This document shows, piece by piece, positions 1 through 14,100 of a stretch of 64,000 nucleotides of DNA. Source of the stretch: Dysidea avara (Eukaryota; Porifera; Demospongiae; Dictyoceratida; Dysideidae); assembly GCF_963678975.1 (NCBI RefSeq), contig NC_089275.1, positions 38,602,819 to 38,666,818 of the forward strand, read 5' to 3'. The first letter of the stretch is position 1; each line of letters starts with the position of its first letter. Made by a program: the position numbers and the translations under genes. Under the pieces are notes generated by a model. It ran no database searches. It had not been told where the DNA came from and saw only the letters and a list, made by a program, of their open reading frames with translations.

Positions 1-1802
1 TGACCACATAATGTCCTTTAATATGAAAGAATAGCTTGGTTTTCATATGTGCACAGTGACATTTTCTGTATGCTGAGACACTCCACTTAATGTTGTACTG
101 GTGGCATGCAATAGTATATTTCCTATAAAAAGAGTCACATCCGTGGTAGTGTATAGCAATAGTGGAGCTATAGATTTTTAAACCCTGTGTAATTTTTATA
201 CATATAGTTTGCATATTATAAAGCAAAAAATTGTACCAATACAACTACTACTGTACTTAACTACCCTATGACTTTTGGCTGTTTTTACTAGCTACATTAG
301 ACAACATCTTCAAGAAAAGTAGCAAGTAGTGGAAGTTGACCTTAATAATTCCCTTTCTGAAAGACTCACTAGAGGCCATCAACTAAAATTGAGACAACTG
401 CAAGCAAGAACCAATTCATTTCAGTAGACCTCTCCTTCTTTATACTATAATATACGTAATTACGTATGCAACAATTTTTTTTACTGTGTGTGCCCTCCCC
501 CCCATCCACATAAGTATGAGGTTCTGTGCATCATAAATTAATGCGTAAAATAAAGGGAAAGAACCTATTTCTGCTAACATAGACAAATATGCTATAAGTG
601 TAGTCTTCATATTGGGAAAAAGTGCAACACTGTAACAAATCTTACTTTACTATGACAACAACATAGCAGGTAAGGTCATGCAGGAGCTCACATCAATATT
701 TACTGGGCTATGCCAGCCACACTGTACCACAGTAATGTACAGACATCACAAACTACAATAATGCCTAACTGTTATCTATCATGCCCAGCACTAACACAAA
801 CCTGTTCACTCAAGTTTACATAAGTAGCCCTAAATATCATTTTAGTCATCAAAGAATGGTTTAGTCTTCATGTGGTTAGCCAGGAATAACATAATGTTGG
901 CCATTGCTCAATGTTTTCATTATTATCACTGACGTATGCAGGTAATTACAGTGTATATATTACATACTACTCCCATGTATGGGTGTGTTAACAATGGTAT
1001 GTCCCATTACCCGGAAAAGCTGAAGTAATTACAGTTGTAATTATACAGTTTGTTTGCTATATCAATATTTGATTTTACTAAGTAACAATGAAATTATAGC
1101 AGTTATTACAAGTGTAACATGTTTTGCAGCTTAGCAGAGTAGGCATTAATAGTTAGTGTAATGAAATATCTCCATGTTGGTTGTGTAAATAAAAACAATT
1201 CTGTATATGCTGTTTAAAAAAAAGTCTAGAGTTGGCCATTGTGCTGCTGAAATCATTACTAGAATAAAGCATTGAATGAAATGAAGCTTGCACTGTACTG
1301 CCTGTCATTACTAATGTATTGTTATACAGAACATGCATGACCGAGACATTAATCAGGTTTTCATTCAGAGATGTAGAGTATAAATAGCATTTAAAACCTA
1401 ATTATCTGTCCACACCTCAAATTGTATTAAGGTGGAATAATAGTGTTGAGGACAAGGATTAGTAAATGTTTAGTTTCAGTGAGAAAAACACTGGAAATTT
1501 AACCAGTATAAACAGTAGGTGTCTCCAGTGTGTGGTTTTATGTAATGGCTGTACATGTACAGACAAATGGGAAACATTGAACACTCTTTACCAGAAATAA
1601 GGAAGTGCATGTTTTGAACAGCAAAAATCAAGGTTTTTTGCTTGTACAATTATTGCTTTCTGATTAAATGAAAACATTGCATCATATTATATTTCTTCAA
1701 CATTATTGATTTTGTAATGACTGTTAGACACTGTCGAAGCTTTCAAATGCACACAGTTTGCAAACCAGCATATCACGAACATATTTTTTGGAATTCACAT
1801 AC
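1..1802. other. No gene recognised; probably gene A intron
   Basis: No exon with Calx-beta, collagen or linker character is seen on either strand. The last visible gene A exon ends at 1803 with a GT donor, so this stretch is most likely the next intron. The short open frames here are AT-rich and have no splice support. No RNA gene or clear repeat is seen. Confidence 0.6.
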
Positions 1803-2030
1803 TTGAGCCATCTGAGATGATCCCAACCGTTAACATGATGTCACCTGACTGAAATGATACAACCATGCCACCAAGCCTAGCTGGTGACTCTGGTGGTTGG
1901 AACCTTATCCCAAAGTACTCCGTATCCTCCATCTCATCATCAGCCACTATAGGAATGGTCACTGTAGCTGCTTGCTGATTTGGCAAGAATGTAGCATTGA
2001 CTGGATCAGACACAAAGTCAACTCCATTAC
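1803..2030 (-). CDS. Gene A exon 19: Calx-beta 9, C-terminal half
   Basis: 228 nt, acceptor ag before 2030, donor gtatgtg below 1803. It encodes the second half of a Calx-beta fold: GNGVDFVSDPVNATF, then a turn with acidic DDEMEDTEYFG in place of the usual D-x-x-x-E-G-x-E-x-F. It ends with one base of a split codon, so the gene must continue to the left. Confidence 0.88.
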
Positions 2031-5000
2031 CTGAAGGTGAATTGTACATAATTACATTCTTTAGAATCAAATGAAGTCTATTGATGCATTGAGGTGACCT
2101 TGTTAATAAGGGTATAGATAACCTTGCTTCTCTGTGCATCAAATATCATATATTGGTACATATTATGCTACTGTTATGTGAAAGATATATAAAATAAAAG
2201 TAAATAGCTACCATCGTACAACTTTTAATAGTTTATAATGGTGAAAAAGATATATAGAATTAGCTAACATAACTACATATAGGTAAAACACTTGGTTTCC
2301 CTACATCATTTGTAGACAATACATCACTCTAGATTAAATTAAATACTCCTTTCAGGAAAATGAAATATATACAAGCATGTTGAAACTAACCAAAGCCTAG
2401 ACAACAAAAACAGAGGATGCAATACACACATTATGCAATACACACATTATGCAATACACACATTATGCAATACACACATTATGCAATAACATGTGGATGT
2501 GTATGTTGTGCATAATCAGTCACCTGCTGCAGAAATTGGTGTGGACTGTAATGTCTGGATCAGGACAGAGTACGTCTCATTGAGAGGTACAGAGGACACA
2601 AGAGTGACATTTAGTTCACCTTGTGCCTCTGATGCTCCGAATGAAGCTTGTAGAAAGCTCAGGAGCACAACTACAATATAACAATAGTTATAAATAAAAG
2701 ATACGTATATAGTTCTTTGTTTCTATCTACTTGTAGCATTGTAAATACTGCAAAGTAGGGATTCTTCAAAGTTCACCTGTTTCATCTTTAATGATTGCTT
2801 CAGCAATGAGTGGATCATCTGGTAAGAATCCATCCACATCAATTTCTAGCATGAGCTCAAAAGTCTCTCTGTCTTCATCTATTGAATCTGAAATTATGGG
2901 AACTTGAAATCTAACAAGAGTTTCTCCTGGAGCAAATGTGACATTTATTGGAGTGTCATCAAAGTCGAGTCCTCCGATGGCTGACACTGGAGTGGAGATA
3001 GTAGGTATGACAATGACGGTGTACGGAAATGAGGCAGGGACAGATGCCCTTAGTGAACCCATCACAGCTCCATCAACTTCATATCCCACAAATGATTCCT
3101 GCCCGAATGTGATTCTACCAGCTACATAAAACATATGTATAATTATGTAGAATAACTTTGAGATTTTCAACAGCAGATACATTAATACATATGTAAGTAT
3201 ACCACTAATACTTATGTAAGTGTGACCGGTTCTGCGAAAAAGGGGTCTTGTAGCCTTTCCAAATTTCCAAATTTTACGAGTCATAACTCATCATGTGTTG
3301 TTAAGTACCTGTTGTCTTAAAATTACATCCAGGAATAGTGCTATATTAGAAGTGTAAAGAGACCAAATGTCAGGCTGGTACCATACTCACAAATCAAGTT
3401 ATGGATTGCCAAGTGCATGTAATTGGAAAGACTAGAAGACCCCTTTTCGCAGATCTGGTCACAAATTTAGAGTAAATTGCAACTTGCAAAACATTTTTTT
3501 TTAATTTTGGCATATGTATGTATATCAAGATCTGTCAGGTACAAAAGGTTCAATAACCGTAAGCCATAAAAACATATATATTGAATTTCAACCAGTATAA
3601 TAAATCTGTGTATGAATATGGTATACATTTATCTTATGTGTAACCAACTACATTACAAATGTTAGCCAGATGGCTGTTAGGTTATTCATGTATAGTGATG
3701 TTGGAAGACTAAAGACTTGCTGTAAGCTATAAATGGCCTCAAATTCACAATGGTTGTACACATAGCGTATGGCTGTGGCTATAGGCCGATATATAAGGCT
3801 AATACTACCACATCTAACATGGTCATTGTCAACAGAGCATATCACTGTCACACACTCCAACTCTAACTAAGCCAACATTTTATGTACATACAGAGAAAAT
3901 GTACATAACTACCAAGTGTCTTGGTTATATTATTGAGCAAGAGAAAGCACCATACGATAATATTAACATACCTTCATTGTCTGTAATTGTCACTTCCAAT
4001 ACATCCTGAGGACCAATATCTACTGCAGGAAGATTTGGTACAATGTTTAGTGTTACTATGAACATTTCATCCCTCTCGAGTATGGCATCATCTTGTATTG
4101 AGATGGTGATGGTTATATTGTCTTCACTTCTTGGAAAGGGAATAGTTTGTGTGTTGAAATCAAAATCACTATTATCTGAAAATTACAACACACTCAAATA
4201 ATACATGCTTTACAAGTATAGTTTGTTGGTCACAGTGGACAGCAGCACATCTGAGGAATAATGCTATAGATTCAGCAGCACATATTAGTAAGCCATACTT
4301 TTTTCTGTCAGTAGCATAATAATACCATATACAAAAGTACATATTAAAGAATGGCCTTACAAACTGCGTACACTTATGGACATAGCCATTTGACAATGTC
4401 AGAGAATTGTGCAGCATATAGCTACATACATGTGTGCTACTTAATGATAATAAAGTGGTCTATTGCATCACATAAAATTCATGTTCAGTTGGTAAATTCA
4501 CTGTCTCTCAAATCAATCGCAGTTTACTTACCAGCTGTAACCGGAACAGGAATAATAACAACATCAAAGTCCTCATCAATACTGCCAGTCTTTTGGATGT
4601 TCACAGTAATGGAGTTGTCACTCTCAGACACTTGTATTGTGGATGCGTCAAACTGTACCACTGTTTGTAGACAAACAATGTAATAGCATGCAGCAGTAAT
4701 CACAGACATGTAAAATAGCATAGATAATATGCACATACAAGTTCATTGCTAATATTATGATCATTCCACCTTGCATGCATATCTGCAATTAGAATAACTG
4801 ACCTATTGGTTCTGGTAGTGTTGGTATGCTAGTGTTTTCAACACCATTAGTTGGAGCAACAGTGGCTGTTGTTAACATTGCAGTGGTTAAAATAACTGAG
4901 GATGTTGTGGGTATAACTCTAGTTGTTTCAGGAGCAATAGATGTTTCTGTTTCAGTAATAATCAATGAAGAAGAAGAAGTTGAAATCTCACTGGTGGTCT

Positions 5001-8000
5001 CAGGAAGGATTGTTGGTGAAATGGTTGCCGTGGGAGAGATGGTGACTTCAACATCAGTATCATTTGTGCAAGTACACTTACTCAAATTATTCTGTGATGT
5101 GTCATTAGATAAAGTATCATCCGAGTCATCTGTGTGTGGTAAAATGAACTTTTAACAAAATCTCAAAATTACTATTATTTACATGCATGAAGGCACACAC
5201 ACACTGGAAGCAAAAAGTTTGCTTTAAAATAGCACAGTGGATAATTATTAAAGAACCAATGTTTGTTGTTGCACAAATTATTCAGAAACATGTGAGCAAA
5301 TAAATATCCATGTCCCCCAAATCGGCAAATTGAATATGCTCTGCTGATTATGGTTTTCTATAGATACAACAAGACTAACTATGTCCGTATGTGTGAACCT
5401 TATACAGCACACAGGCACATGTGGATCATAATATGCATAATTTTTGTGTGTAGTTGGAAGTTAAGACTCCTAGAAATTGATAGGGAATTGTAAGTGAAAA
5501 TAGTGTTAATGATCCATGTTTGAAGCTTAGTTATCACAACAAAACTTTGTGGATATGTGTATACACTGGACAATAATTATAAAACTCCATTAGCCTACCT
5601 ATGATTACTGCTTCTGCACAGACTGTAGCACCACCCTTCACACCCTTCACACTTGCAGTATCAGGTATGAAAAGGAACAAACAGAATGTCTCATTTCCTT
5701 CAGCAAGCTCATCATCCAGAAGCTCAAATACAACATCCACTGTTTGTTGTCCAGGCTGCACAGTAACTACAATCACCTCTGATGTAAAATCAACGTCTTC
5801 TAAAATATTAAGTAAATGAAACTTTTGTAATATGTATGCACCGTTAATGTGGTGTGCGTTAAATCTGTTTACAATATTGACCACGTGTATTCTAAGACTT
5901 CTGTATAGCTTTATTTATAGTATTTTTATTTAAAACTGAATTTGGAAGTATTAACAAATTGGTACAAATTATTAGCAATAATATCAAATTTGTTTATTAC
6001 CTAAGAAGGTTTACACTCAGAGACAATTATGCATCAACAATTTCTCAAAAATATTCTTATTTTATGCATCCCTGTACTTTAATACTGTCACAGTATATGA
6101 ACGTTGCAAATTATAATACTGAATATCATTTTTAAAAGCTCCTTGCACATGTACTCAGATATGATGGTCTGGGATTTTTACTGCATTGTTCACAGTTTTA
6201 GATACATGTTTCTGACTCCTTGTATTTACAGACCTAGCCTTCTCACAGCTCCCTAGTGGGATAGCATACGTGTGCTACACAGAGTACATAGCAACTGTGT
6301 ATAGCAGCACAGCCATACTAGGATATTAATTTTAGGGTGTCATTGAAACCTTTGCATTTGCCTATAGAAAGTTAATCAGATATTATTGATGGTATTAATG
6401 AGTTATTACTCTTTTGCTAAGTGCTACAAATTATATAAATAATGAGAAGCAATACAAACTTAACGACTCTCTGTTGAAAGCAGTTGGATCATTAATGTAC
6501 AAACAGCAGCTTTCTAACAACATATTCTCCACACCCATAAACAGATCGTGATTTCTTATGAATGACATAAAGTACAAGATTAATGGAAGCAATTGTTTGA
6601 GTATCATTTAATCCTTTTTGTCTATATTCAAGTATATACACATATATAGTACCTTGAGCAGATGGTGGGTTTTTAACACTTGGGATCACATTTACATCAA
6701 AACTTCTTGACACATTGCCATTAATCCTTATAACTGCTGTTAGCTGTCCGCTAGACTCTTGTGCCACAAATCTCTGATCACTAAATGTTATCTCAGTATC
6801 TTCAACCGGATCGATCAAATCTTTTTAAGAACAAGTACAAGTAAGATCCTAACTGTGGACATGTAGTCAGTTACTTAAAGCAGCAATAATCTTGTTATGT
6901 AGTATTATTCACCTTAATTGGTAGTTGGTATTGCCAATACTTTCATTTTTACCAATGGTTTGGTTTGACAAGGATTGATATTGTGAAAACAAGCTGGATG
7001 TGCATTTGTTGATCTGCGTGTTTGTCCAGTGATGCATTATGATATATCTACTTTCTATTGGAACTAACTATCATGGTATAGCTATAGCTATTGTAAGTGA
7101 AATGTAGAAACTGAGAGACTTTGTAGCATGCAGAAAATAGAGCATGATGTACCACTACTAGCAGTCAAGTATTGCAATTAATGGGCACACATACAAGTTG
7201 AATGTTGTGTGGCTTGCAGTCATACGCATATGATGCACAATACCATTAAGCAGATTGTGGAGTATTTAAGCAGGCAAAACAAAGTGTTTTCTATAGGTGT
7301 ATTATGAATAGTTCACACATTACATGCTGTTACATAACCTCTTTTATCTTGTTAAATAGTATCACTTTTGTACGCATTGATAAGTATTAGGTTTTGCCTG
7401 TACAATATGTACTGTAGATGAGACATGTCTGACATGCCTATAGCTACACATTAGGTACAACAGTGCAGTAAGTCTACAGGAAATGTTTAGATGTATAAAG
7501 GCAATAGCCATAGTGATACAGGGCTGAATAATACTGCTTACCAGCATCAAGTATAGATGCAGCTGCTATACGGTTTGCTCCGAGCTTGACTATCAATGCT
7601 GTGTTCATACTAGCATTGGGTAATCGTAAACCCAATCCAAAGAATTCAGTTCCTTCATTGTTCAAATCATCAGCAACCACGGGAACTATCACAGTAGCTG
7701 TAGTCTCTCCAGGATTAAAGGTTGCTACTATTTCATCAGAGATGAAGTCTGTACCATTACCTAGATAAGAGAGTAACTGATGAATAATGTCTGACAGCTA
7801 CACCAGTTTGTGTGGAAGGTGTAATCATTATGGGTATGTACAATGCATGCCTGTATACCTTTTGCTTAAGTGTCTAAGTGGACCATGAACTGTGTTAATT
7901 TTATTTGGTACTTTGTTGAAGAAAGCAAAGCTAAACATTTAGAGGGATACTAGATATATGAGTACTTGGTGAAATCACACAAGTGGATACTATAAAATTT

Positions 8001-11000
8001 TAGATGTATACAACAAGCACAGCTGGTAAAGTATGGCAACCTCCAAAATATGCAACAAGGGTGGTTGCCAATAGTGATGTTATAAATACTACAAGTGTTG
8101 ATGCAAACTTATACATCAAACACCATATACAGATAAGTAAATTTTAGTATGTTGTTCATTAGTACCTTCAGCAGAGAGATCAGTTGACTCCATAGGCACT
8201 ACAATCACTTCAAATGGCCAGGGAGAGGGGTCTGATGCCACAAGTGTCACCTCCACTCCTCCAAACTCTTCACCACCAACAAAAATCACACGTTGAAACC
8301 CCACCTCTATTACTACAATCAGAAAACATTTCAGTTCTCAATAAGCAGTGAAGAAACCATAGAGTATGCTGAAAATATTGTCTGCATAGACCAGATGCGT
8401 GCTCTGTAATAGTGTTATAATTAGTGATATGCCATAGTCTACAGTGTAGTGTATTTTATTGTATTACTTAAACAGCAGACTTTTGTGGTGTACAAAAGTG
8501 GTTTGCACAGTAAGTTAATTGTTTTCACACCATATCTTAACACTGCATGAAAGTGTGGTAATTTTTGTGATAGTTACACACAGAGAGTATAGTGTAAAGC
8601 AGTCATATCATTGTAACCAATAAGGCTGCATTTGTTACACTGTGGTACTGCTATATATTAGTGTTTGGTTATTGAAATAAATGAATTAAACAAAGACAAG
8701 AGCTACACTAAAACTGTTTGCTTATCTATTCCATCCCTGACAAGCTGATTTGCTTTACACATTTTCTTTGTCACACCTGCTTGCATGTGTTACCAACAAA
8801 CTGTGTTGGCAATGATACAAAAGTGTGGATACAAGCATATGGTTACATGCACAAAGTAACGCACATCTAATATGGTAAACAGACGCAATAGTACACTCAT
8901 GACAAGTTTTGATGGACACATACATACTAATGGCTGCAACCACAATACAACCATAGAACATATAGTACCACATTGGCGTATGCAATTATGTACTGGATGG
9001 ACAACAGGGTAAATAAGCCTTACTAAATGGCTTAAATACCATGACAACATTCCATGGCAACTATCCAAAATGCATTAGCCACTAATCCCATTTAAGTACA
9101 ACTAGCCCTATGGCTTCTATAGGCAATAAAATCCAGTCAATGACCTACGTGACTTAGTGGCAGACAACTAATAGATACAGGAGTAATACTGGCTAGTTAC
9201 CATGTTAGTCTGAATGATGTCCTACTTATATTTAAATATTTTATGTCAAAAGTTAATAATACAGTATTACTAACTTTTAAAGATATACATATGTAAGATA
9301 CCAGCAGATTTTATATAGTTTTGTAAGACAGTTGGAGTCTGTTGGATTCTTAAGCATGATAATCTGCAATTTATTTTTCTTATTTGCATAGGAGGATCTG
9401 AGACACTGTTGTGGAACACAGGAGACCAAATGTGGGGACAAGAAATTTTAAATATAATATATATAGTGCTTGGAGGGGTAAGATGGATGGAACTCTATGA
9501 TTTACAAGCTACATATTCTTCCTCACGATCTAGAAGCACATTTACATCCTAAGTGTCTATTGGGCATATCCTTAGAAAATTTTTAATAATATTATAGACT
9601 CTTTGTAATTGAATCAGAGGGCTATGGTGGTTATTTACTTAAGTACGTGCTTTTAAAATTATGTGTTGACCAAAGAATCTGTTTGATGGTTGAGTTTTGT
9701 CAAGTTCCTAAAAGTAAGAAGTAAAACAAGACAGTAGGATCATAATCCACAATAGAAGTTGATGAATGTTCTGTTAGAGTATTATGGTTATGGTGAATGT
9801 TCCTTTAGAATACTGACTGTTCTATTAGAGCATTTTGATTGTTTTTACACCTTGTCTTGACACAAAAATTCAAACTCCTCTTCACAGTGTACTTACTTTT
9901 TACATGAAAAGTACCTTAGTCATCTAATCACTGATTGGGTTTTCCGTACTTCAGTTTAGTGAAAGTACTAGTCAGTTAAACTTTACCAGTATCGGATTGT
10001 ATCCTGAACATTCAAGGGGAGCGAGGGGTCAGGGTCAGGCAGCCTAAATTGTCCCCCCTCAAATCTGCCTAATGTGTGTTTGTATGCCTATTTGTTTAAA
10101 TTCCATGTGAAATGATATACTTCAGGATACATACACATCCCAAGAGACCATCAACTATTTAGTATAATACGTACCATCAGTGTCTTCAATCTCAGCCACT
10201 GCTTCACTGGGATCTCCTAAGGAAATATCAAGATTTGGTGCACCAATAGGCAATGACAGAGATAGGTTGAAGAACTCTGATCCTTCTCTTAGACAATCTG
10301 GGTTTATAACTACATTTACAGTTTTTGAGGTCTCTCCAGGATTAAATGTCACTTCTATAGTTTCATTAGTGAAGTCTACTTCCGCTGTAGCAGATTGTGG
10401 ATCAGACTCTGATGGTGTTATTATGACAGTGTATGGTATTGGTGCTGTCCCTGTGGCTACCACTGTCACTGGTATTATACCATCTGCTTCTGCTCCTGAA
10501 TATTCAGTGGAATTGAATGCCACAGTTATACCTATAGCAAAAATGAAGTGACACATAATAATAGGGTTGAAAGTTAACAATGTTGGTAATAAAATGTGGA
10601 CAATAATATTTTCCTTACTATCATCATCCTCAACAACAATGAATGTGGTGTTTGTATCTCCCGGTTTTACATTATTGTCGTTGGTATCATCCAGCTCCAA
10701 AATTAGTTCATAAAATTCCAATGGCTCCACTATGCTATCATCAAAGAGTTCAATCCTAATTGGTATTACTCCATCCACTAGTAATGGTATGGTTATCATC
10801 AGGCTGGTTACATTAATAGCAGGTGCTGAAAATAAAGGGAGTACTGTAGTTACATTCAATGTACGTAATACAACAATTCATACATTGAAATGATCCGGGT
10901 TGATCTTGTGACAAAATGGTGATGAATGCAGTGACATTTTCAGTACTACTACCATTCTTGATCAGAGGGATTGTCACTAATCCATCACTTTCACTAACAG

Positions 11001-11112
11001 TGGTGCTAATTCTACCAAATTCTATGCATATCACTGGAGATGCTAAAAGAAGACAAGGTTACAATCTATACAGTATTGCAAAACTTGACTAACGTGATGG
11101 TGTAACTGCCAC

Positions 11113-11165
<53 letters not shown>

Positions 11166-14100
11166 GAATGGGCATCATGGCGGTAATTTCAGAAGTGGAA
11201 ATGGTCATAGCAACAGAAGATGGTGTGGTAGTGACAAAAGCTGGCATCATAGGAGTTGTCTGCATAATGACAGGGGTAGGTGTCATAGCAGGAGATGTAG
11301 GTGTTGTAGTGACAGGAGTAGGTGCCATAACTGATGAAGGTGTTGTGGTGACAGGGGTAGGTGTCATAATATCAGACGTAGGTGTTGCAGTGGCGGGAAC
11401 AGCAGTTGTAGTATCAGGAGTTGGCATCATAACAACAGATGCTGTAGTGATAGGAGTGGGTGTCACAGCAGCAGACGTAGGTGTCGTGATGACAGGGACA
11501 GGTGTTGTAGTGACAGTGGTGGGTGTCATAACAACAGAACTAGGTGTCGTGGTGACAGGGACAGGTATTGTAGTGATAGTAGTGGGTGTCACAGCAGCAG
11601 ATGTAGGTGTCGTGATGACAGGGACAGGTGTTGTAGTGACAGTGGTGGATGTCATAACAACAGAACTAGGTGTCATGGTGACAGGGACAGGTATTGTAGT
11701 GATAGTAGTGGGTGTCACAGCAGCAGATGTAGGTGTAGTGGTGACAGGGATAGGTGTTGTAGTGACAGGGGTGGGTGGCATAACAACAGAAGTTGTTGTG
11801 GTGACAGGAACAGGTATTGTAGTGACAGTAGTGGATGTCACAGCAGCAGAAGTAGGTGTAGTGGTGACAGGAATAGGTGTTGTAATGACAGGGGTGGGTG
11901 GAATAACAACAGAAGTTGTTGTGGTGACCGGGACAGGCGTTGTAGTGACAGTGGTGGGTGTTGCTGCAGCAGAGGTAGATGTTGTAGCAACTGGAGTTGG
12001 TTTGGTTGTTACAGGCTTAGGAAATGGTTTACAGCCACATCTTTTAATTTTGTCAGCAATAGATTCCTTAAAGACTGGTTTTCTATACAGTTTAGGTTTG
12101 ATAGGACTCCTACCATCGGTCACATCATCTGTAGAATTAAATACATAGATATTATAAGCATACATAATATAGTGTGTACATAATTTATTACATACAAATT
12201 CTACAAGTAACTTATACGATGAAAATATAATAGTAAAACAACACAAACTACACTGTGCTCACAGCACAGAAAAACTAAAAAGAGTGGTAACATTCATTTA
12301 AAGTGGAAAGATTTATTTACATTTGTGTAGAAACGGCAGTTTACAGTATTTTCAGGTCTCAACAGTACATTCATGAAATTGAATTAAAAGGATGAAATTA
12401 ATTGCATATTTAGTAACCATTTAATAATTTTAAAGAAAACAGTGCTTAAAATTGCTACTACACTTCCTAATCAGGGGCGGATCCAGGGGGGGTTCCAAGG
12501 GTTCCATGGAACCCCCCTTTTGAAAAGCCCTCTCTCACTCGAGATACTCTAATAGAGCAGTCAAATCGAGATACTCTGATAGAGCAGTCACAGTAGTCTT
12601 TTGAGGAGCAGTGTAGCAAGCTATATATCTAGTTATAAAATAAGGAAGGAAATATAGTTGGTGAGGTGGCAGCTATTGTCAGCAGGTGATGACCTTTTTT
12701 CTTCTTCTTTTTTTTGGTCTTCAACTTATACAGCTAGGCTGAAGTTGCAATTTCAAAATGGAACCCCCCTTTTAAAAGTCTGGATCCGCCCCTGCTAATT
12801 ATAAACCATTTTCGGTGATCATACACTTCAATGACTATAATTATTTTAGAAAAGGTTATTTATCAAAACATTTTAATAGAGCATTCAGCAATGTAACAAA
12901 TAGGATATTAGTAAGATTGTTTCTATGCTGTCAACTTCATTATAAAATGTCTATATCAATAAGACATTTTTTAATCTGAAGCTATGCACAACTACTTTGT
13001 GCAGTATTTGATTATGGTACATTACCCTATATACAAGTTGCACAAGTCTTAGCTAACTCATTTACTTACAATAAAAAGGTTGCCTTGGCTAATTTACATG
13101 TATTAATTAGTTTGCAAAATAATAGTAGTATTTTAACCAAGAGAATGTGATTAAATCTTGTTATAACTAGTATCAGATATCACACAAACATTTGACCAGT
13201 AAAATTATGATGAAATGCTTCAATACTAAATATAATTACAAGAGTGAAAATAACGAATTGCAATGCTAATTCATCATAATTTCTCCCATTAAACTTTTGC
13301 GCTATACAGTATAAAAGCGATAGATTATAACACGGTATTTAGAAGAGTATACTGTAAGCATGTTCTTGACATGTAAAGATAAGGAGTAGTTTTTTTAGCT
13401 GTATGTAATGAACACAAACAAGAGGATTAGAAAGTACAATAATTAACATGCATACTATAATGAATAATAGTATTGTGTTAGTGACATTGTTAGCACACAA
13501 CTAACCATAGATAATAATTCTAGCCATCGTACGGTGACCTGAAACAAGTCCAGAAGTGTTGGGAACACTTAGTAGAACATAAAACATTTCATTTCCTTCC
13601 TTAACAGTATCATCATGGATTGGTATACATACTGAAGACCTGATTTGTCCCACACTGAACTTTACAACACAAACTGATGAGTTGAAGTCACCACCTGTGT
13701 ATATGTATGACAAAGTGAATGGTATGCTATGTATGTCTTGTTTTTTGGTTGAAGTGTAGCTATGCAACAGATAGTGTAGTGCTATATGCCATACCATGAA
13801 CTATAACATTCAAATCTCTAACGTCACTCTTAGCTCACACTAAACATACGTCAGTTAATAATACTGTATGTATCTGCATGTGGACTCATCATAGTTCTAA
13901 GTTACTTACTTGTTGCAGATCTTGGCTCCTTCATCATTGGCATCACAAAAACAGAAAATGGTTTACTAGTGGTCCTGTTAGCAACAACTCCTACACATAC
14001 TGCACCACTGGATTCTCTAACAGCATATACACTTGTTGATAGCTGTACCATCAGTGGACTGGGAACAGTTGCTATTATATGTATGAATGGAAAGATTATT

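Noticed and set aside
3122-3284. N-terminal extension of the Calx-beta 8 frame
   Set aside because: Intron read-through into a MITE; the acceptor at 3122 and the phase-1 rule place the exon start at 3121.
10180-10551. Plus-strand frame opposite a Calx-beta exon (also at 26650-27048 and 37731-38210)
   Set aside because: The three frames are conserved only because they lie opposite nearly identical coding exons.
11168-12148. 326-aa plus-strand open frame
   Set aside because: Antisense shadow of the Thr-rich exon of gene A: Val/Gly-rich because ACN codons read backwards as GT-type codons. No start context or splice support.
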